The notes under the pieces are model-generated. The model ran no database searches. It worked only from the letters and a program-made list of their open reading frames with translations, and was not told the DNA's origin. Of a DNA stretch of 64,000 nucleotides, positions 23,216 to 35,328 are shown one piece after another. The position numbers were made by a program, and so were the translations under genes. Source of the stretch: Carex sylvatica (Eukaryota > Streptophyta > Magnoliopsida > Poales > Cyperaceae); assembly GCA_964058845.1 (NCBI GenBank), contig CAXKVR010000109.1:434001-498000 (forward strand). The letters are read 5' to 3'. Each line of letters starts with the position of its first letter. The first letter of the stretch is position 1.

Positions 23216-24339
23216 ATATTGAATTTCTAGACAGTGACTTTTCTGTATATATCTAATCTCTCCCTTCAAATTGAATATATTCTTGTAAATTACATCAAGG
23301 AATACATTACAGCAGTCTATTAATTTGTTCACATCCTACTTAATATTGTTCAATTTTAGAAGGAAATTTGATCTCTCCTTTAAAATTGAATATATTTTGT
23401 AAATCATAGCAAAAAGAATTAGAATGTTATATTACAAAATAAAAGAGATACACAAATAATTCGGAAACTTAAATTAGAGTGTTTTATTATAATTAATACA
23501 ACCTTTATATGGTTGGTAAATTGTCATGCAACACATTACACAAAAAATTACCAATTAATAACCATCTTCATCAGATTAATTTTTGAGGTTTAGACCGTAA
23601 CCAAGTCCTTTCTCAATTTCTTGCATGTCATACTCTTGCTATATGTCATAACCTTCATCACCTTCCTCCGTGTCATAACCTTCATCATGTACCAATTTAT
23701 ACCGGATGGAGAGTGGGACAGAGTGTGGAGAGAGAGAGGAGGGATTAGAGAGAGCTAGAGTGAGAGATATTATATAGATAGAGAGAGAGAGAGAGAGAGA
23801 TGTAAAGCGAGAGCGGGAGAGATTAGATAGAGAGAGAGAGAGAGAGAAAGAGGAGGGAAATTGTATATTGCCAAAAAAACGAGGAAGACTTCGATGAAAA
23901 TTGAATAATGCAGCAAACGAGGGGTCTGTGAGATTGTTTTTGTTTTGGAGACAGAATGCAATCTACATTTCCATAGGGACCGATAAAAATAGTGGCATTG
24001 TTTTTTTGATTTAAACTGTATCTTCCTGCATACCCACTTTGTACGCATAAAATTATGTAGTTCCCATATTCAACAAAATTTATTTAGCCTACACTTGTCA
24101 CAATAAGAAAATTCACAAGAAGAAAATTATGTAGTAGTTAACACTTGTCAAAATGAAAAACAAGGGAATTAACTGTTAAGAAGTGTCAAAATGTAGAAAA
24201 AGACATTTCGTCACATTGTCACAATAAGAAAATACAGAAATTAAATTTGACATGTCTTTTGTTCACATCCTACATAATTAAATAAAATTAACACGTCCTA
24301 CTTAATTGTTCACATATTGATAAATTTGCTATCTTCTCG

Positions 24340-24470
24340 ACAAACCATTTTTGTGCCTCGGCTAGTGTATCCTTTATTAACGCTTTCACCTCCTCAGCTG
24401 TGAATATTTTTTTGTGATGATCAGGGGAACAATGGCCTCAAACTGTGAGACGTCATCATGGGGTTCAGCC
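24340..24470 (-). pseudogene. Degenerate coding fragment inside the CACTA element
   Basis: The minus strand has an ATG and about 28 codons beginning MAEPHDDVSQFEAIVPLI, then a stop; one base shift lets it continue as FTAEEVKALIKDTLAEAQKW. That suggests a decayed reading frame, perhaps part of the element's own gene. Not recognised. Confidence 0.3.
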
Positions 24471-25269
24471 ATGTAATCTGTAGAAAACAAATTAAAATTG
24501 CAGTACAAGAAAAGACCGAAAAATAGTGCCACCCTTGTCTGCCCCGAATAGTTTATTTAGTACCGAAAAAATAAATGATTGGTGCCAAATAGAACTTATA
24601 ACTGTCCTGTTAAGTCACTTTAATATGCTTATTAAATTTATATAAATTCCAGTTATGCATCTCTTAGAATTTACAAAAAAAAAAAAAACATTGGTGCAAT
24701 ATTTGAAAGCATATGTTTGAAAGCAGTATATATCTCTTATTAAAAATAAATTCCAGTTATGCATCTCTTATTAAAAATGCATAAGTTTGAAAGCAATATG
24801 TTTCTTCACTTTCTTGTTAAATAATACTCAAGATATATATGTTTCTCGTATCAAAAAAAGATATATATGTTTTTAAACTTGTATTGCTGCAATATTTAAG
24901 AAAATAATAGATTTTGGTTATCTTATATCTGTCTAGAAAATCATCATCTCTTAACAACAAATGTTTAAACCTAACAATATTTGGTTCAGTTTCAGATATA
25001 AGTCCAGCACTTTGTTGGACTGGTATTATTACTTGTTTTGGCACAATGCTGATTCTGGTATTTTGATGGTTCTAACAGTACACACACAGAGAAGGAGAAA
25101 ATAAGAATATGTTAAAGGCTCTAGGAACACTACTACATGCTTGAATCATACCCTTTAATTCAATCAAATATATACAAACTCTCTGAATTCTAACAAACTT
25201 TCTGAACCTAATCACAAAAACCTAAATTACAAAAACCTAAATTACAAAAACCTAAATTACAGTAACCTA

Positions 25270-25620
25270 AATTGAACAAAACTACGTACCTACCCCTCCG
25301 ATGGGTACGATCTCCGACCGATTAGAGACGGGTTAGCGACGGAGGTCCGAGCAGCGGCTGAATAGAAGGGTTGATTGGTCAAAAGAGCGGCGGTACAGGT
25401 AAGAGACAGAGGTCTGAGCGGCGGTAGAGATGGAGTAGTTTGAGACGGGGGTCGATCGGTCAGCTGCGTCTGAGGGAGAAATCGCAGCGGCTTAATAGAA
25501 GGGTTTTCTTAGAGAATGGAGGAGAAGGGTTTTTCGTATTTGATTTTCAAAAACGCTAATTCGTATTTGATTTTCAAAAACGCTAAGTCCTACACATTCA
25601 CACAGAGAAGGTTCTCTGTA
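25270..25620. other. GC-rich patch within the CACTA element
   Basis: About 25290-25500 is clearly richer in G+C than its surroundings, with repeated GAGCGGCGGTA words, followed by a 28-bp tandem duplication (TTCGTATTTGATTTTCAAAA plus ACGCTAA). It could be a captured 5' gene region or the old transposase promoter. No open frame of note. Confidence 0.4.
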
Positions 25621-27483
25621 ATTCATGATCCCCTTTACTCCCCTCCGTTTATTACCTGAGTTAATATAAAATTAACAATACCGAGTATAGCTGCCTGATT
25701 AATGTAGCACGAATCCTAAAGATAGATAGCCTTCCCGATGGGGTGGATTTCTACCTGATGGATGGTATTACCTAAGAGAAAATGTCCCCAAGTAATTCAT
25801 CTACTAAAATGGAGGCCTCCTTTTAAATCTGAACAGTTCATCACACATCAGAGGGCTATGATTAACCCAGTAGACAATAAGATAATACTTTCACACTTAA
25901 TTATATGCACAAAATTCCAAAAAAAAAAATTACCATATTATGTGAACAAAATATACGTACAAATATAAAATTTATATAATTTTATTATTATTTGGCTCTT
26001 GTCATAGTGTTATTAAATGTGGACCATGCATTTTCACGTGTCAAATCGATGGTTGATTTTTCTTTAAATGATTCAATTTTAACTTTCAAATGATCAAGGG
26101 AGGACCCTTAACATACACAGTAGAACTGATTTTGAATTTGGTTATGTCTAAGCTTCGATCCGACGTGATGTGATTATAGCCATTCAATGGCATAATATTC
26201 CGTAAGCTTGATGGATGTGAAAATCAACGTAAATTTGACAAAATTTTCACACAGACAATTTAAGCTAGTAATCTTTAATTGTAACGGTTCTGATCGACCA
26301 ATGCACGATATTTTTGTTTCTTTCTTCATTAGCTTCCACAATTGTTCTTATTGTTGCATGACAAGTATATAGCATATGAGTTGTTAACACGACATGCATG
26401 TACTAACACACTATTTTACGTGTCTAAATTGCTTACTAAGACATAAAAACACTAATTAACATTCACTATCGTGTAAATTTTACTAATAATTTTTTTCAAT
26501 AATTTTTTTAACACAGATTGCAATTTTCTTCATTAATTAGAAAATATCACATCTCATACAAATAACAAATAATACATAATAAATTGAATATGTGAATCAA
26601 ATAGTCATGACATGCAGTGCTATAATTAAAAATAACAAAATATAATTATTACATCTTTCACAAAATTTATAACATATGTACAAATATATATTCTTATAAA
26701 TTCACATGTAATTATATTAAAAGTCCACTTCTTATTATTCTGGAACATATATCACTGATCTAGCGGCCCCTGAAATTACTGGCTAGTAGTCACCAGACAC
26801 GTGTCACACAAAAATTATCACCAAAACAACACTTTCCGGGCGCTGTATTTCACTTCCCTCTCAAATTTGGGGTTTTTTTTTACTAACAAAGCAGTTTTGA
26901 TTTAAAGCAGCACATCACATTTGGGAGGTGTTATATACAATCCATTTCCAACAAACTGAACAAAGAAAAAACCTCTCTGTCAATAACATCACTTCATAGG
27001 GATTGTTCCTCTCAAGTACATGTGCGTTCTTACACTAACTTCACGGTTTGAGATTAAATCTCCAACAGATTTGAGATTCGGGCTAGCGGGGGGTCCATCA
27101 TTAATGGGCTTTGAGATTCTTGAACAATGATCATTGGACGGTCCGATATAAATACAAATATTATGTTACCGTATAAGAGACCCCTTTATATCTTTCTTCT
27201 TTGTGGCCTGTGAGTAGCGTTTTTTTTTTGTAACCAAGTCCAAAATCTCTCATCTCTGTACTCTATCACCACTCTCTAACCGAGGACAATGTCAAAAGTT
27301 AAAACCCTAAAATTTTCAGTCAGTTCCCTCCATCAGCTCCCTCCCAAATTTTCACCAAAATTTCACAAAATTTTCGCCTAGGGTTTAATTTGACTTTCCC
27401 TCGCCCCTCTTTCCCTTCTCTTTTCGGTAAAATTAACTCACAATCTGATCATAATAGTTCTCTCTCTGAAGTCTGGACGCGAT

Positions 27484-27566
27484 ATGGAGCTCGACCTCTG
27501 TCCGTTGTCTATCAATACTCGGAGCTTGGCCTGTCTTCGATTGGCGCTCGTCCTTTCTCCGGGTAA
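27484..27566 (+). pseudogene. Possible captured first exon
   Basis: An ATG opens about 27 codons (MELDLCPLSI...) that end at a good 5' splice site, GGGTAAGG. It follows a CT-rich, 5'-UTR-like stretch that is more GC-rich than the element around it. The protein is not recognised. It could be the first exon of the gene whose later exon is the EF-Tu-like piece at 28214, or chance. Confidence 0.25.
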
Positions 27567-28213
27567 GGCACCGCTATCATCTGGTGTGATGGTAGCTTTT
27601 AGGCTCTTTATTTTTTAAGTTCTAAAATTAGTTTGTTTTTCAATTCGAGTTAGAATAATAGTTCTGTCTTGGATTTGGTGTTAAAACTTGACACAAGGCT
27701 CGTATGCTCTACTTATAATATTCACTGAATAATCAGAGGGACAATTTGCAAACATTAACAGGAAAACAACCTTTATAAAGCATTGAAGGGAATTGGCACA
27801 AATGATACTTAGTGAGTTTATAAGCAATTTGTATCTTCTTCATAAAAGTTAATTGCACAGTGAAACTAAACCATGATAAAATATTTAGAACTTGCAAAAT
27901 ATACTGCTTGTTAACTTTACAACATATACCTGTGTTGTCAAACAAGGTGTTGCTGACAGTGCGTTGGACAGGCTATGGCACACGCAGAAAACCAAGTTGG
28001 GTCAAGATTAGAGATCTATGATACGATTATTCTGAATTTTCTGATTTTTGAGTCGCTAAACTTAATTGCCATTGTTCTTCTTTTGCATGGTTTAAGGCTT
28101 AAATTGAATCTCAAATAATAAAGTTTAAATAAACAAGCTTAAATTTGATTTTATTAATGAATTACCAGCAGATTATATTTAATTTAGTTGTATACTATTG
28201 TTTTACTGACTAG

Positions 28214-28290
28214 AGGGACATGGTACCGTCGTGACTGGAAGAATCGAGCAGGGAACAATCAAAACTGGTGAAGATGTTGAAGTCTTAGGT
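28214..28290 (+). pseudogene. Captured elongation factor Tu exon fragment
   Basis: The translation GHGTVVTGRIEQGTIKTGED, continuing VEVLG, matches the domain 2 start of bacterial-type EF-Tu (family consensus GRGTVATGRVEQG.IK.GE..E..G), most like the mitochondrial protein of plants. It is preceded by an AG acceptor and followed by a GT donor, so it looks like one genomic exon. No GTP-binding domain (GHVDHGK) was seen nearby, so it is a gene fragment carried by the CACTA element, not a working gene. Confidence 0.8.
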
Positions 28291-28918
28291 TTGATGTTTT
28301 CCTCTTTTTAACTACATTACTATGAAATATGGCATTTTATGTCCCAAATAAGTAACTTCCAAATTATTTCTGTCTAGTATAGTTCTAATTCATTTTTGCT
28401 TATAGGAGTGCGAGTCTGATAGAGTGAATCAAATGGTTTATACATCTGTGACTTAATTTCTGGGAGCAAACCTGGAGATACATATGGTTTGTTCAATTTT
28501 CCTTTTCAGAAAAAGATAATGATTTAGTCTTATACTTTGAATTACTTGCTAATGTTTCATATATTATGTTGCAGGACCCTACACGCTTCAATTTGCAGAT
28601 GATTTTGCCTACACAGATCCTATAATGCCTTTCTTTAGTGTGTTATTAGTTTCATTATTCCTAAAGCCTTCTACTTCAGTTCGTTTGCAGCAACAAATGT
28701 GATGTAATGCATAGTATTTATTGGGGTGCTATCTAACAAGTGCTAGTTAGAATTAATATAATTCTTTCTATTTAATTGTCATTGTGCTTCAATCATGCTA
28801 TATTTATTATCCTTTGCTTTCTCTCACATTTTTCCAGCTCTTTTGATTTAAAATGACAATTTTGCTTCAATCATGCTTTTTTACTTCAATGTGTGCATTT
28901 CTGATAAATTATTTACAG

Positions 28919-29010
28919 GTATATTTGGCTTTAGAAGCTGGTTACATAGAAAATGTAGATGAGCTATGTGAGTGGTACCCTCTTGAAGGATATGTGAATT
29001 CTTTAGGTAC
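28919..29010 (+). pseudogene. Exon-like fragment of unknown origin in the CACTA element
   Basis: Open frame VYLALEAGYIENVDELCEWY followed by PLEGYVNSL, with a TTACAG acceptor before and a GTACAT donor after. Base composition and open frame suggest a captured exon. A second short exon-like piece (DPTRFNLQMILPTQ) lies at about 28575-28616. I do not recognise either. Confidence 0.35.
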
Positions 29011-29719
29011 ATATCTGCAAATTTTTCTATTTAGAATTTTAAGCAATCTTAAATTGCTTTACTCCAGCTGTAGTTAGTGGGATTATTGTAACAACTGGTT
29101 CTTGCCAGTACCGGTGGCCTTATGTACTCAGTTTTTGGTTGAACAAATTCAGCAATATGAAAAGGAGAATTAAGCAGAAAAACCCAATGTTTTGGTTGAA
29201 TTTTTGATTGATTTCCTTATACTGAATATATAATGAAGCACCAAAGGAGATAACCCTAGGGGAGGATTCTTGGATCAGAACAAAAATAGCTTCTATCTTT
29301 TATATTTAGATATTTTTTTCAATTTATTAATTCACACCTCTGGTGTTGTTATTTTTTTTTTACTTTTCAATTTTCTATGTTCTTAATTTTTTAACATCAA
29401 TTGAAAATTCTCTTAATGCAGAGAACTTCATTACTGGCCTTCAGATTTGTTCAGTCCAGTGTTAAACCATTTATTTTGGATATATGTACTAGTTATATTA
29501 ATGTGATTGTAATACTTTTTGGTTTTTGCTACAATGTATGCTTGATAACATTTTGTTGATTAATGCTTATTGTAATGTGTTGTTATTAATGCTTATTTAA
29601 TTTAAAATGTAAATTATTAATGCCATTGGGTTGGTACCAAATCGGTACAGGTACCAAATTGGTATGGGGTGAATTATACTATTGGGCTTGAATATTTTTT
29701 TTCAGGAACTACAATTTTT

Positions 29720-30210
29720 TGCATCGAAATCTATACAAATATGAGGCCCAGACAATATCCTTGCAAATAACCCGGTGGAGCCCACCTTATTTATCCATGC
29801 AACTAACCATGTGGGACCCACGTTATTTACCCATGCAACTACTCACTCCTCTATCGTTGCAAATAATCTATGTCGTTGCAAATACTCCATGGGACCCACA
29901 CACTATATCCATGCAACTACTCAATGTTATATCGTTGCAAATACTCCATACTATATCGTTGCCAATACTTCCTACATCAGATTTGTTGCATGGGTACTTA
30001 TTGCATGGGTTTACCGTTGCAACAAATATTTCAGAACTTATTGCATGGATAATCCATGCAACAAGTCAGAAATTGAGTAGTTTCAACGGGAGTTATTGCA
30101 ACGGTATTTTTTGGGGCTTGTTGCAACGGTAGCCCATGCAACTGACATTTTTGGGAGTTGTTGCAACGGTAAGCCCATGCAACAAGTCACCTTTTTATCC
30201 ATGCAAAAAA
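29720..30210. repeat. Right subterminal repeat array of the CACTA element
   Basis: Many copies of CCATGCAAC, TTGCATGG, and the variants ATCGTTGCAAATA and TTGCAACGGT in both orientations. The long open frames here (up to 137 codons) are by-products of this repetition. Confidence 0.9.
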
Positions 30211-30230
30211 TCAGAATTCTAGTAGTGAAA

Positions 30231-31331
30231 CCTTAAATGTTAACAAAAAAAAAACATTACATATTATATCTATAATTTTCTCTATGCAAATGTGGAGTAG
30301 TATGGCATTTCAATTTAGTTTTGATTAATATCAGAAGCTTGCAAAAAAAAAATAAGCGGATAAAATCACGTTGAATTTTCAACTTATTGAATCATATTAA
30401 ACCAAAATTAATATGATAATTTTTAGTGTGTATAAAAAATAATATATATTATACATAACAATTTTATTTTGACATATTAATTTTTGAATTTTGTTATGAA
30501 AAAATTAAATAATAGAGACACATTCAAAAAAATAATGGCATTTGAACCCTCTTGTAAATATAAACCTGATAGTGTAAATCTTTAATTACAAATCATGTTA
30601 TTTTTGGTCAAATTTTCAAAAAAAAATAATTGATTAACTCTAGTTTCTTTATTAACTGATAAAAGTGTATCCTATCATCTTCTTTATTAATTATTAATTT
30701 AATCCGTTTTAACGAAGAGTGGAATCAGCCAAGAGATAAATCTCAATTCACTTTTATTTTTTTCATAATGGATTCAATCACATACAGAAAAATACACTTT
30801 GTCGTCGGTAGAAACCTCAATTTGTCATTGGCTTCCGAACCGATAGCTATCGCTCTGATAATTAAAGTATACAACTATACCATCAGTTTAATTAGAACCG
30901 ATAGCGTTGAGCACCAACACCATCGTTTAAAACCACCCGACAGATGACATTGGACATCAATGCCATCTCCTGCATTTTTCATCTGATGGCAATTAAAGGT
31001 TCTTAACACCATCTGTTGGATTCCTCAATCGATGGCAAAAGACACTTACATCATATGTTTTGTTTGATTTGGCATTGGGTAGATCTTAGGTATTTTAGGT
31101 TTGTCATGTGTTATAAAATGTATTTGCTTCGCAGTCGTGGCTCAAGAGAGTTTATCAAGTAATATTGAACTCTGGAACAAATTGAACTATTCAATCATTA
31201 TATGAACAAAAATCATAGAGTCAACGTTTGCTCTAGGGCAATAACTCTTTCAAAAGATACCGAAGACTAGCAAGAAAACTCATTTACCTATCACACACGA
31301 CACCTAACATTGCATATGAAATTAACCAGTA
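30231..31331. repeat. Intergenic repeats upstream of the P450, no gene
   Basis: AT-rich. About 30780-31060 contains recurring ACCGATAGC / CATCTGATGGC / CATCGATGG-like words in both orientations, suggestive of subterminal repeats of another DNA transposon, without identifiable ends. Confidence 0.45.
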
Positions 31332-31687
31332 AATTTATGCATGCTCCAAATGAGACACATTTGATAGCAGTGTATCGTATTTTAAAATTTCTTCTAGTCA
31401 ACTATTTTAATTAAACAAATTAAAATCAATATACACATCACATCTGCCTTGAATTTATGCATGCTCCAAAGAGACACATTTGAAAGTAGTGTATCGTATT
31501 CTAAAATTTCTTCTGGTCAACTATTTTAATTAAACAAATTAAAATCAATATCACATCACATCTGCCTTGAATTTAGGCATGCTCCAAATATACATTTGAA
31601 AGCAGTGTATCGTATTCTAAAATTTCTTCTGATCAACTATTTTAATTAAACAAATTAAAATCAATATACACATCACATCTGCCTTGA
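31332..31687 (+). repeat. Three ~118-bp tandem repeats upstream of the P450
   Basis: Units at about 31332-31451, 31452-31569 and 31570-31687 each run from GCATGCTCCAAA through TTTTAATTAAACAAATTAAA to CATCACATCTGCCTTGAATT. The second half of the unit is the same block that precedes the OSC first exon (4890-4960) and its copy (44270-44340), and recurs at 37690-37860 and 39300-39360. This may multiply a promoter or enhancer segment. The role is inference. Confidence 0.8.
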
Positions 31688-32349
31688 ATTATTCTCTTCA
31701 TGTGATTGTTTGGTTTCTAGAATCTCGGATCTTTTGTCAGGCAACATGCGTGCAATAATATAATGTATATGATTCAATTTCTAAAATAGATATTAAAAAT
31801 TTGTGCACCATGAATTTTAAAACCATCGAACGGTCCGGAGCTGCACAGCACTCAAGCTTTCAATTGCATCTAACAAATTCATAGGATTTCTAGATTTATA
31901 ATTTTTAGATTTTAATGGATAATATAATATTTAGATATTAGAATTTTAACATTTAGATGGATAATATAATATAATATAATATAATATTTAGAGACTAAAA
32001 ATACTTAATTTCGAAATGTTTTATATATACACGAAAATACATAATTTAGAGACCAAAAATACTGTATACAAAATTCATGACAGTAGAGCTACCATGGCCA
32101 ACTTATCGGTTTTGCTGGACCATATTTTGTTACATATTTTGGTCAACTTGTTAAGAGTGATGGAATTGCATAAATTAAAGCTGGATGAGTCACATTGTAT
32201 ATCACTCTATTAATTAAAAACAAAAAAAACAAATATTGATCTATTGTAGGGACCAATATGTGTTATGCATGGAATTATAGATTCTCTCTATTTATTTATC
32301 TGAAAGTTGAGGAAATGCAAGAGCAGTGCACATAGCTATCTCAAAAAGA

Positions 32350-34232
32350 ATGGAACTCTTACTTAGTTTGTTGTTCATCCCACTAACCATCTCCCTTCTC
32401 TTTGCCATCTCTAAGTTATTTTCATCATCACACAATGCTCCCCTGCCGCCAGGCCCCACCCCACTACCAATAATCGGAAACATATTAGACTTGGATGACC
32501 AACCACACCGTTCATTCGCTCATCTCGCAAAGGTCTATGGCCCTATCATGTCTCTCAAACTTGGTCTTACCACAACCATTGTTGTCTCCTCAGCTGAGAT
32601 TGCACGTGAAGTCCTACAAACTAAGGATAAATTTTTCTCTGCCCGACCAATACCCGATGTAATAAGCGCTGGAAACAACCATGATGCAAATTGGCTCTTT
32701 TTTCTTCCTAGCACGTCTCCTCTATGGACCTGCAATCGTGCAATTTGGGCCACTAATATCTTTTCGGTACTTAGCCTTAAGAAAACTGAAGAGATTAGGG
32801 CACAAAAGGCACATGATATTATAAGTATTTTTCGTAAAAAAGCAGGCTATCCCATATGTATTGGCGAGATAATTTTTGCCGGACTGCTTAATATGATGTC
32901 GAATGTACTATTCTCGCAAGATGTGCTTGATATCAACTCTGAGTCAAGGCAAGAGTTCACTGAGTTGTTGAAGGAAAACTTGAACGAAATTGCAAAACCT
33001 AACGTCTCTGATTTGTTTCCTTTTCTAAGGTTTCTTGATCTTCAACGTAGACGGCATAATGCTACAGGCCACAATAGACGATTTTATAGGTTTTTTTCTA
33101 TTATTATAGATGCTCGCTTACAGTGGAGGACCAGCAATGGAAAATACTATGGTGATTTCTTAGATTCCTTGCTCGATATGTTTGCAGAATCAAAGATAAC
33201 TCATCAAGAAATTGTATTGCATCTTCAGGTAATTTATCTCATTTGTTTCAACACAGAGTGAATTTATTTCAGAGAATAACAGCATGTCACTTTGGATATA
33301 TTTCACAGCATGCTCAGAAAGCTAGAATTTCTAAATTTTTTTATTAAAATAGTAATAATTAGTTACAAATATATATATTTTTTTTTAATTTTAAAGTCAG
33401 AGTTGGACAAATAGATAAGATGGCCAATTGCTTAGAAGAAATTCACATAGAAGTAAATATAGCCATAATTAAGTTAGTATGGATCTACTTTAAAATTTAC
33501 ATAGCAGTATCTGGTATCAGTTGTTCCATAACTGACATTGCCAACAACATGACAATTTACATATTCTGTGCAAAAACTTCCATACAAAATGCATTCATAA
33601 CAGGTTAATATTTCCGTCATCAGGAACTTGTAGGGGCTTCAAGTGAAACAACCTCAAGTACAATTGAATGGGCAATGAGCGAACTTCTCCGCGACCCAGT
33701 CGCCATGGCAAAAGCTCAAGCTGAAGTGCGGAACGCTTTTGCATCGCGTTCTTTGAGGGAATCAGATATAATGAATCTTCCATACCTCCAAGCAGTAATT
33801 AAAGAGGTAATGAGATTACATCCAGCAGGGACAATACTCCTTCACAAGGCCATGAAAGATGGATTGGACCTCAGTGGGTATAGAGTGCCGAAAGGAACGT
33901 CAGTGTTTGTAAACACATGGGCTATCGGACGGAACCCGCAATTTTGGAATGAACCGGATGTGTTTAGACCAGAGAGATTTTTGGAGAAACAAATCAGCTT
34001 TTATGGGAAAGATTTTGAGTTCATCCCATTTGGATCCGGGAAGAGAAGTTGTCCCGGGTTGTCCTATGCTGCAAGGGTACTACCTTTTCTACTGGCCTTG
34101 ATGCTTGCGGATTTTGATTGGAGGCTTCCAGATGAGATGGAACACAAAGATATAGATATGTCAGAAAAGTTTACGAGCGCACTTAAGATGGCAGTTCCCC
34201 TTCGTGTAGTGCCCATTCCAATAAATACTTGA
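32350..34232 (+). CDS. Cytochrome P450, CYP76-like, two exons
   Basis: A haem monooxygenase anchored in the ER. Exon 1 is 32350-33228, the phase-0 intron 33229-33623, exon 2 33624-34232; 495 aa, normal for CYP76. The ATG at 32350 gives an N-terminal hydrophobic anchor (about residues 2-24) then the proline hinge PPGPTPLPIIGNILDL. Motifs: C-helix WxxxR (SPLWTCNR), K-helix EVMR (354-357), RPERF (408-412), haem loop PFGSGKRSCPG with Cys436. The I-helix site reads ASSETT instead of AGTDTT: the Glu-Thr pair is kept, but the usual Gly is Ser. Known CYP76 members mostly oxidise mono- and diterpenoids, some alkaloid precursors. Its place between two OSC copies suggests a triterpene substrate, which is inference. 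Subfamily not assignable from memory. Confidence 0.93.
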
Positions 34233-34599
34233 AGTATGTTGTATTACCGATCTTAAAAATAATTCTATTATTTTTGTTTGAAATTTTTAGTTTGTTCCGA
34301 AAATAGTATTTATGTATGGAGGAATTTTGTGAGTTTGAATTGGTTGATCAGTATTATATATAGTATATACTGATCAAGTGTCCACAGGTTGTAGTGGGAG
34401 TGATAATATTGCATTACTATTGTACACTATATCTGTTTTTAATTGCTAATCTATTTGTGGGATGGAGATGACATTGTTTCTAGTATACATTAAGGTTTTA
34501 TATTTACTAAACGAGAAAAAAATACCGTTGCAATTTTTTTTTTCTTTTTGTTATTTTTCATCAGTATACCTCTAGTTCAATCTTATGTACATGATAAAA

Positions 34600-35328
34600 A
34601 GGTTCATAACTCAACAAGACATGAGAAAGAGACGTAGCATCTGTAAGCATCACACGATTGCACAAGTATGATACATGTGTATAATTAGTATTACTCATTT
34701 AAAATAACGGCAGCGCATTTATGGACCTAGCTAGAAGTAACAAACTCAATGGTTACGTGATAAACACCTCACCATCAGACTGTGGCACTACTACAGAACC
34801 GCAAACTTGTGGCCGATCCTAATTCGTACCTATCTGGATAGAAACTAAGGCGCACCTTTTTTATATTTAAAACAATACCATTGATTCATATCTAATAACC
34901 AATTGCTGCGTATTGAACCTAAGTTAGTGTCTTAGATGCAAAATATTACCATCAATTCAATACAGTAAAGAGTTGGTGTTTATCTATCCAACACCAACGG
35001 CTTATATAGATCAACAGTTGGTATGTGTGAACCTGAAATGGCAACGGTTGGTTTATCTTAACCGATGTTGAAGACACATTTAAAACCAACTGTGAGACAA
35101 AATTAAACAATGTTGTAGTGTTGCCCATCTACACCAACGGTTGACTTCAACCAAACAATCGGTGTTAATCACTAAGTATTTATCGTTTTGCTCCTGATTA
35201 CAAACACCATCGGTTACATGCAAAAATACATGTGTATTACTCTTTTAAAATAGCGGCGACGCTTTTATTGGACCTAGCTAGAAATAACTAACTCAATGAT
35301 TCTTGCTTTGGCATTGAAAAAGCCTTAA
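34600..35328. repeat. Repeat-rich interval 3' of the P450
   Basis: About 34600-34655 resembles 4775-4815 of the OSC upstream region (ATGAGAAAGAGACGTAGCATC). 34845-35190 is the third copy of the dispersed repeat at 4380-4690. It is flanked by two similar ~75-bp stretches (34676-34753 and 35226-35302; shared TGGACCTAGCTAGAA). CACTACTACAGAACC at 34786 may be an old CACTA end. No gene. Confidence 0.6.

Larger units (their letters stand above)
22770..30227. mobile_element. Complete non-autonomous CACTA (En/Spm) element, 7458 bp
   Basis: The left end is CACTACTAGAAT and the right end is ATTCTAGTAGTG, a perfect 12-bp inverted repeat. It is flanked by AAA on both sides (22767-22769 and 30228-30230), the 3-bp target duplication of CACTA elements. 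Both ends carry dense arrays of TTGCATGG / CCATGCAAC words in both orientations. No intact transposase is visible. The interior carries captured gene pieces: an elongation factor Tu exon (28214-28290) and at least one other exon-like piece. It lies between the OSC and the P450. Confidence 0.92.

Noticed and set aside
29719..30132. 137-codon open frame
   Set aside because: It is the subterminal repeat array of the CACTA element; the protein is a translation of repeated CCATGCAAC words and overlaps other long frames.
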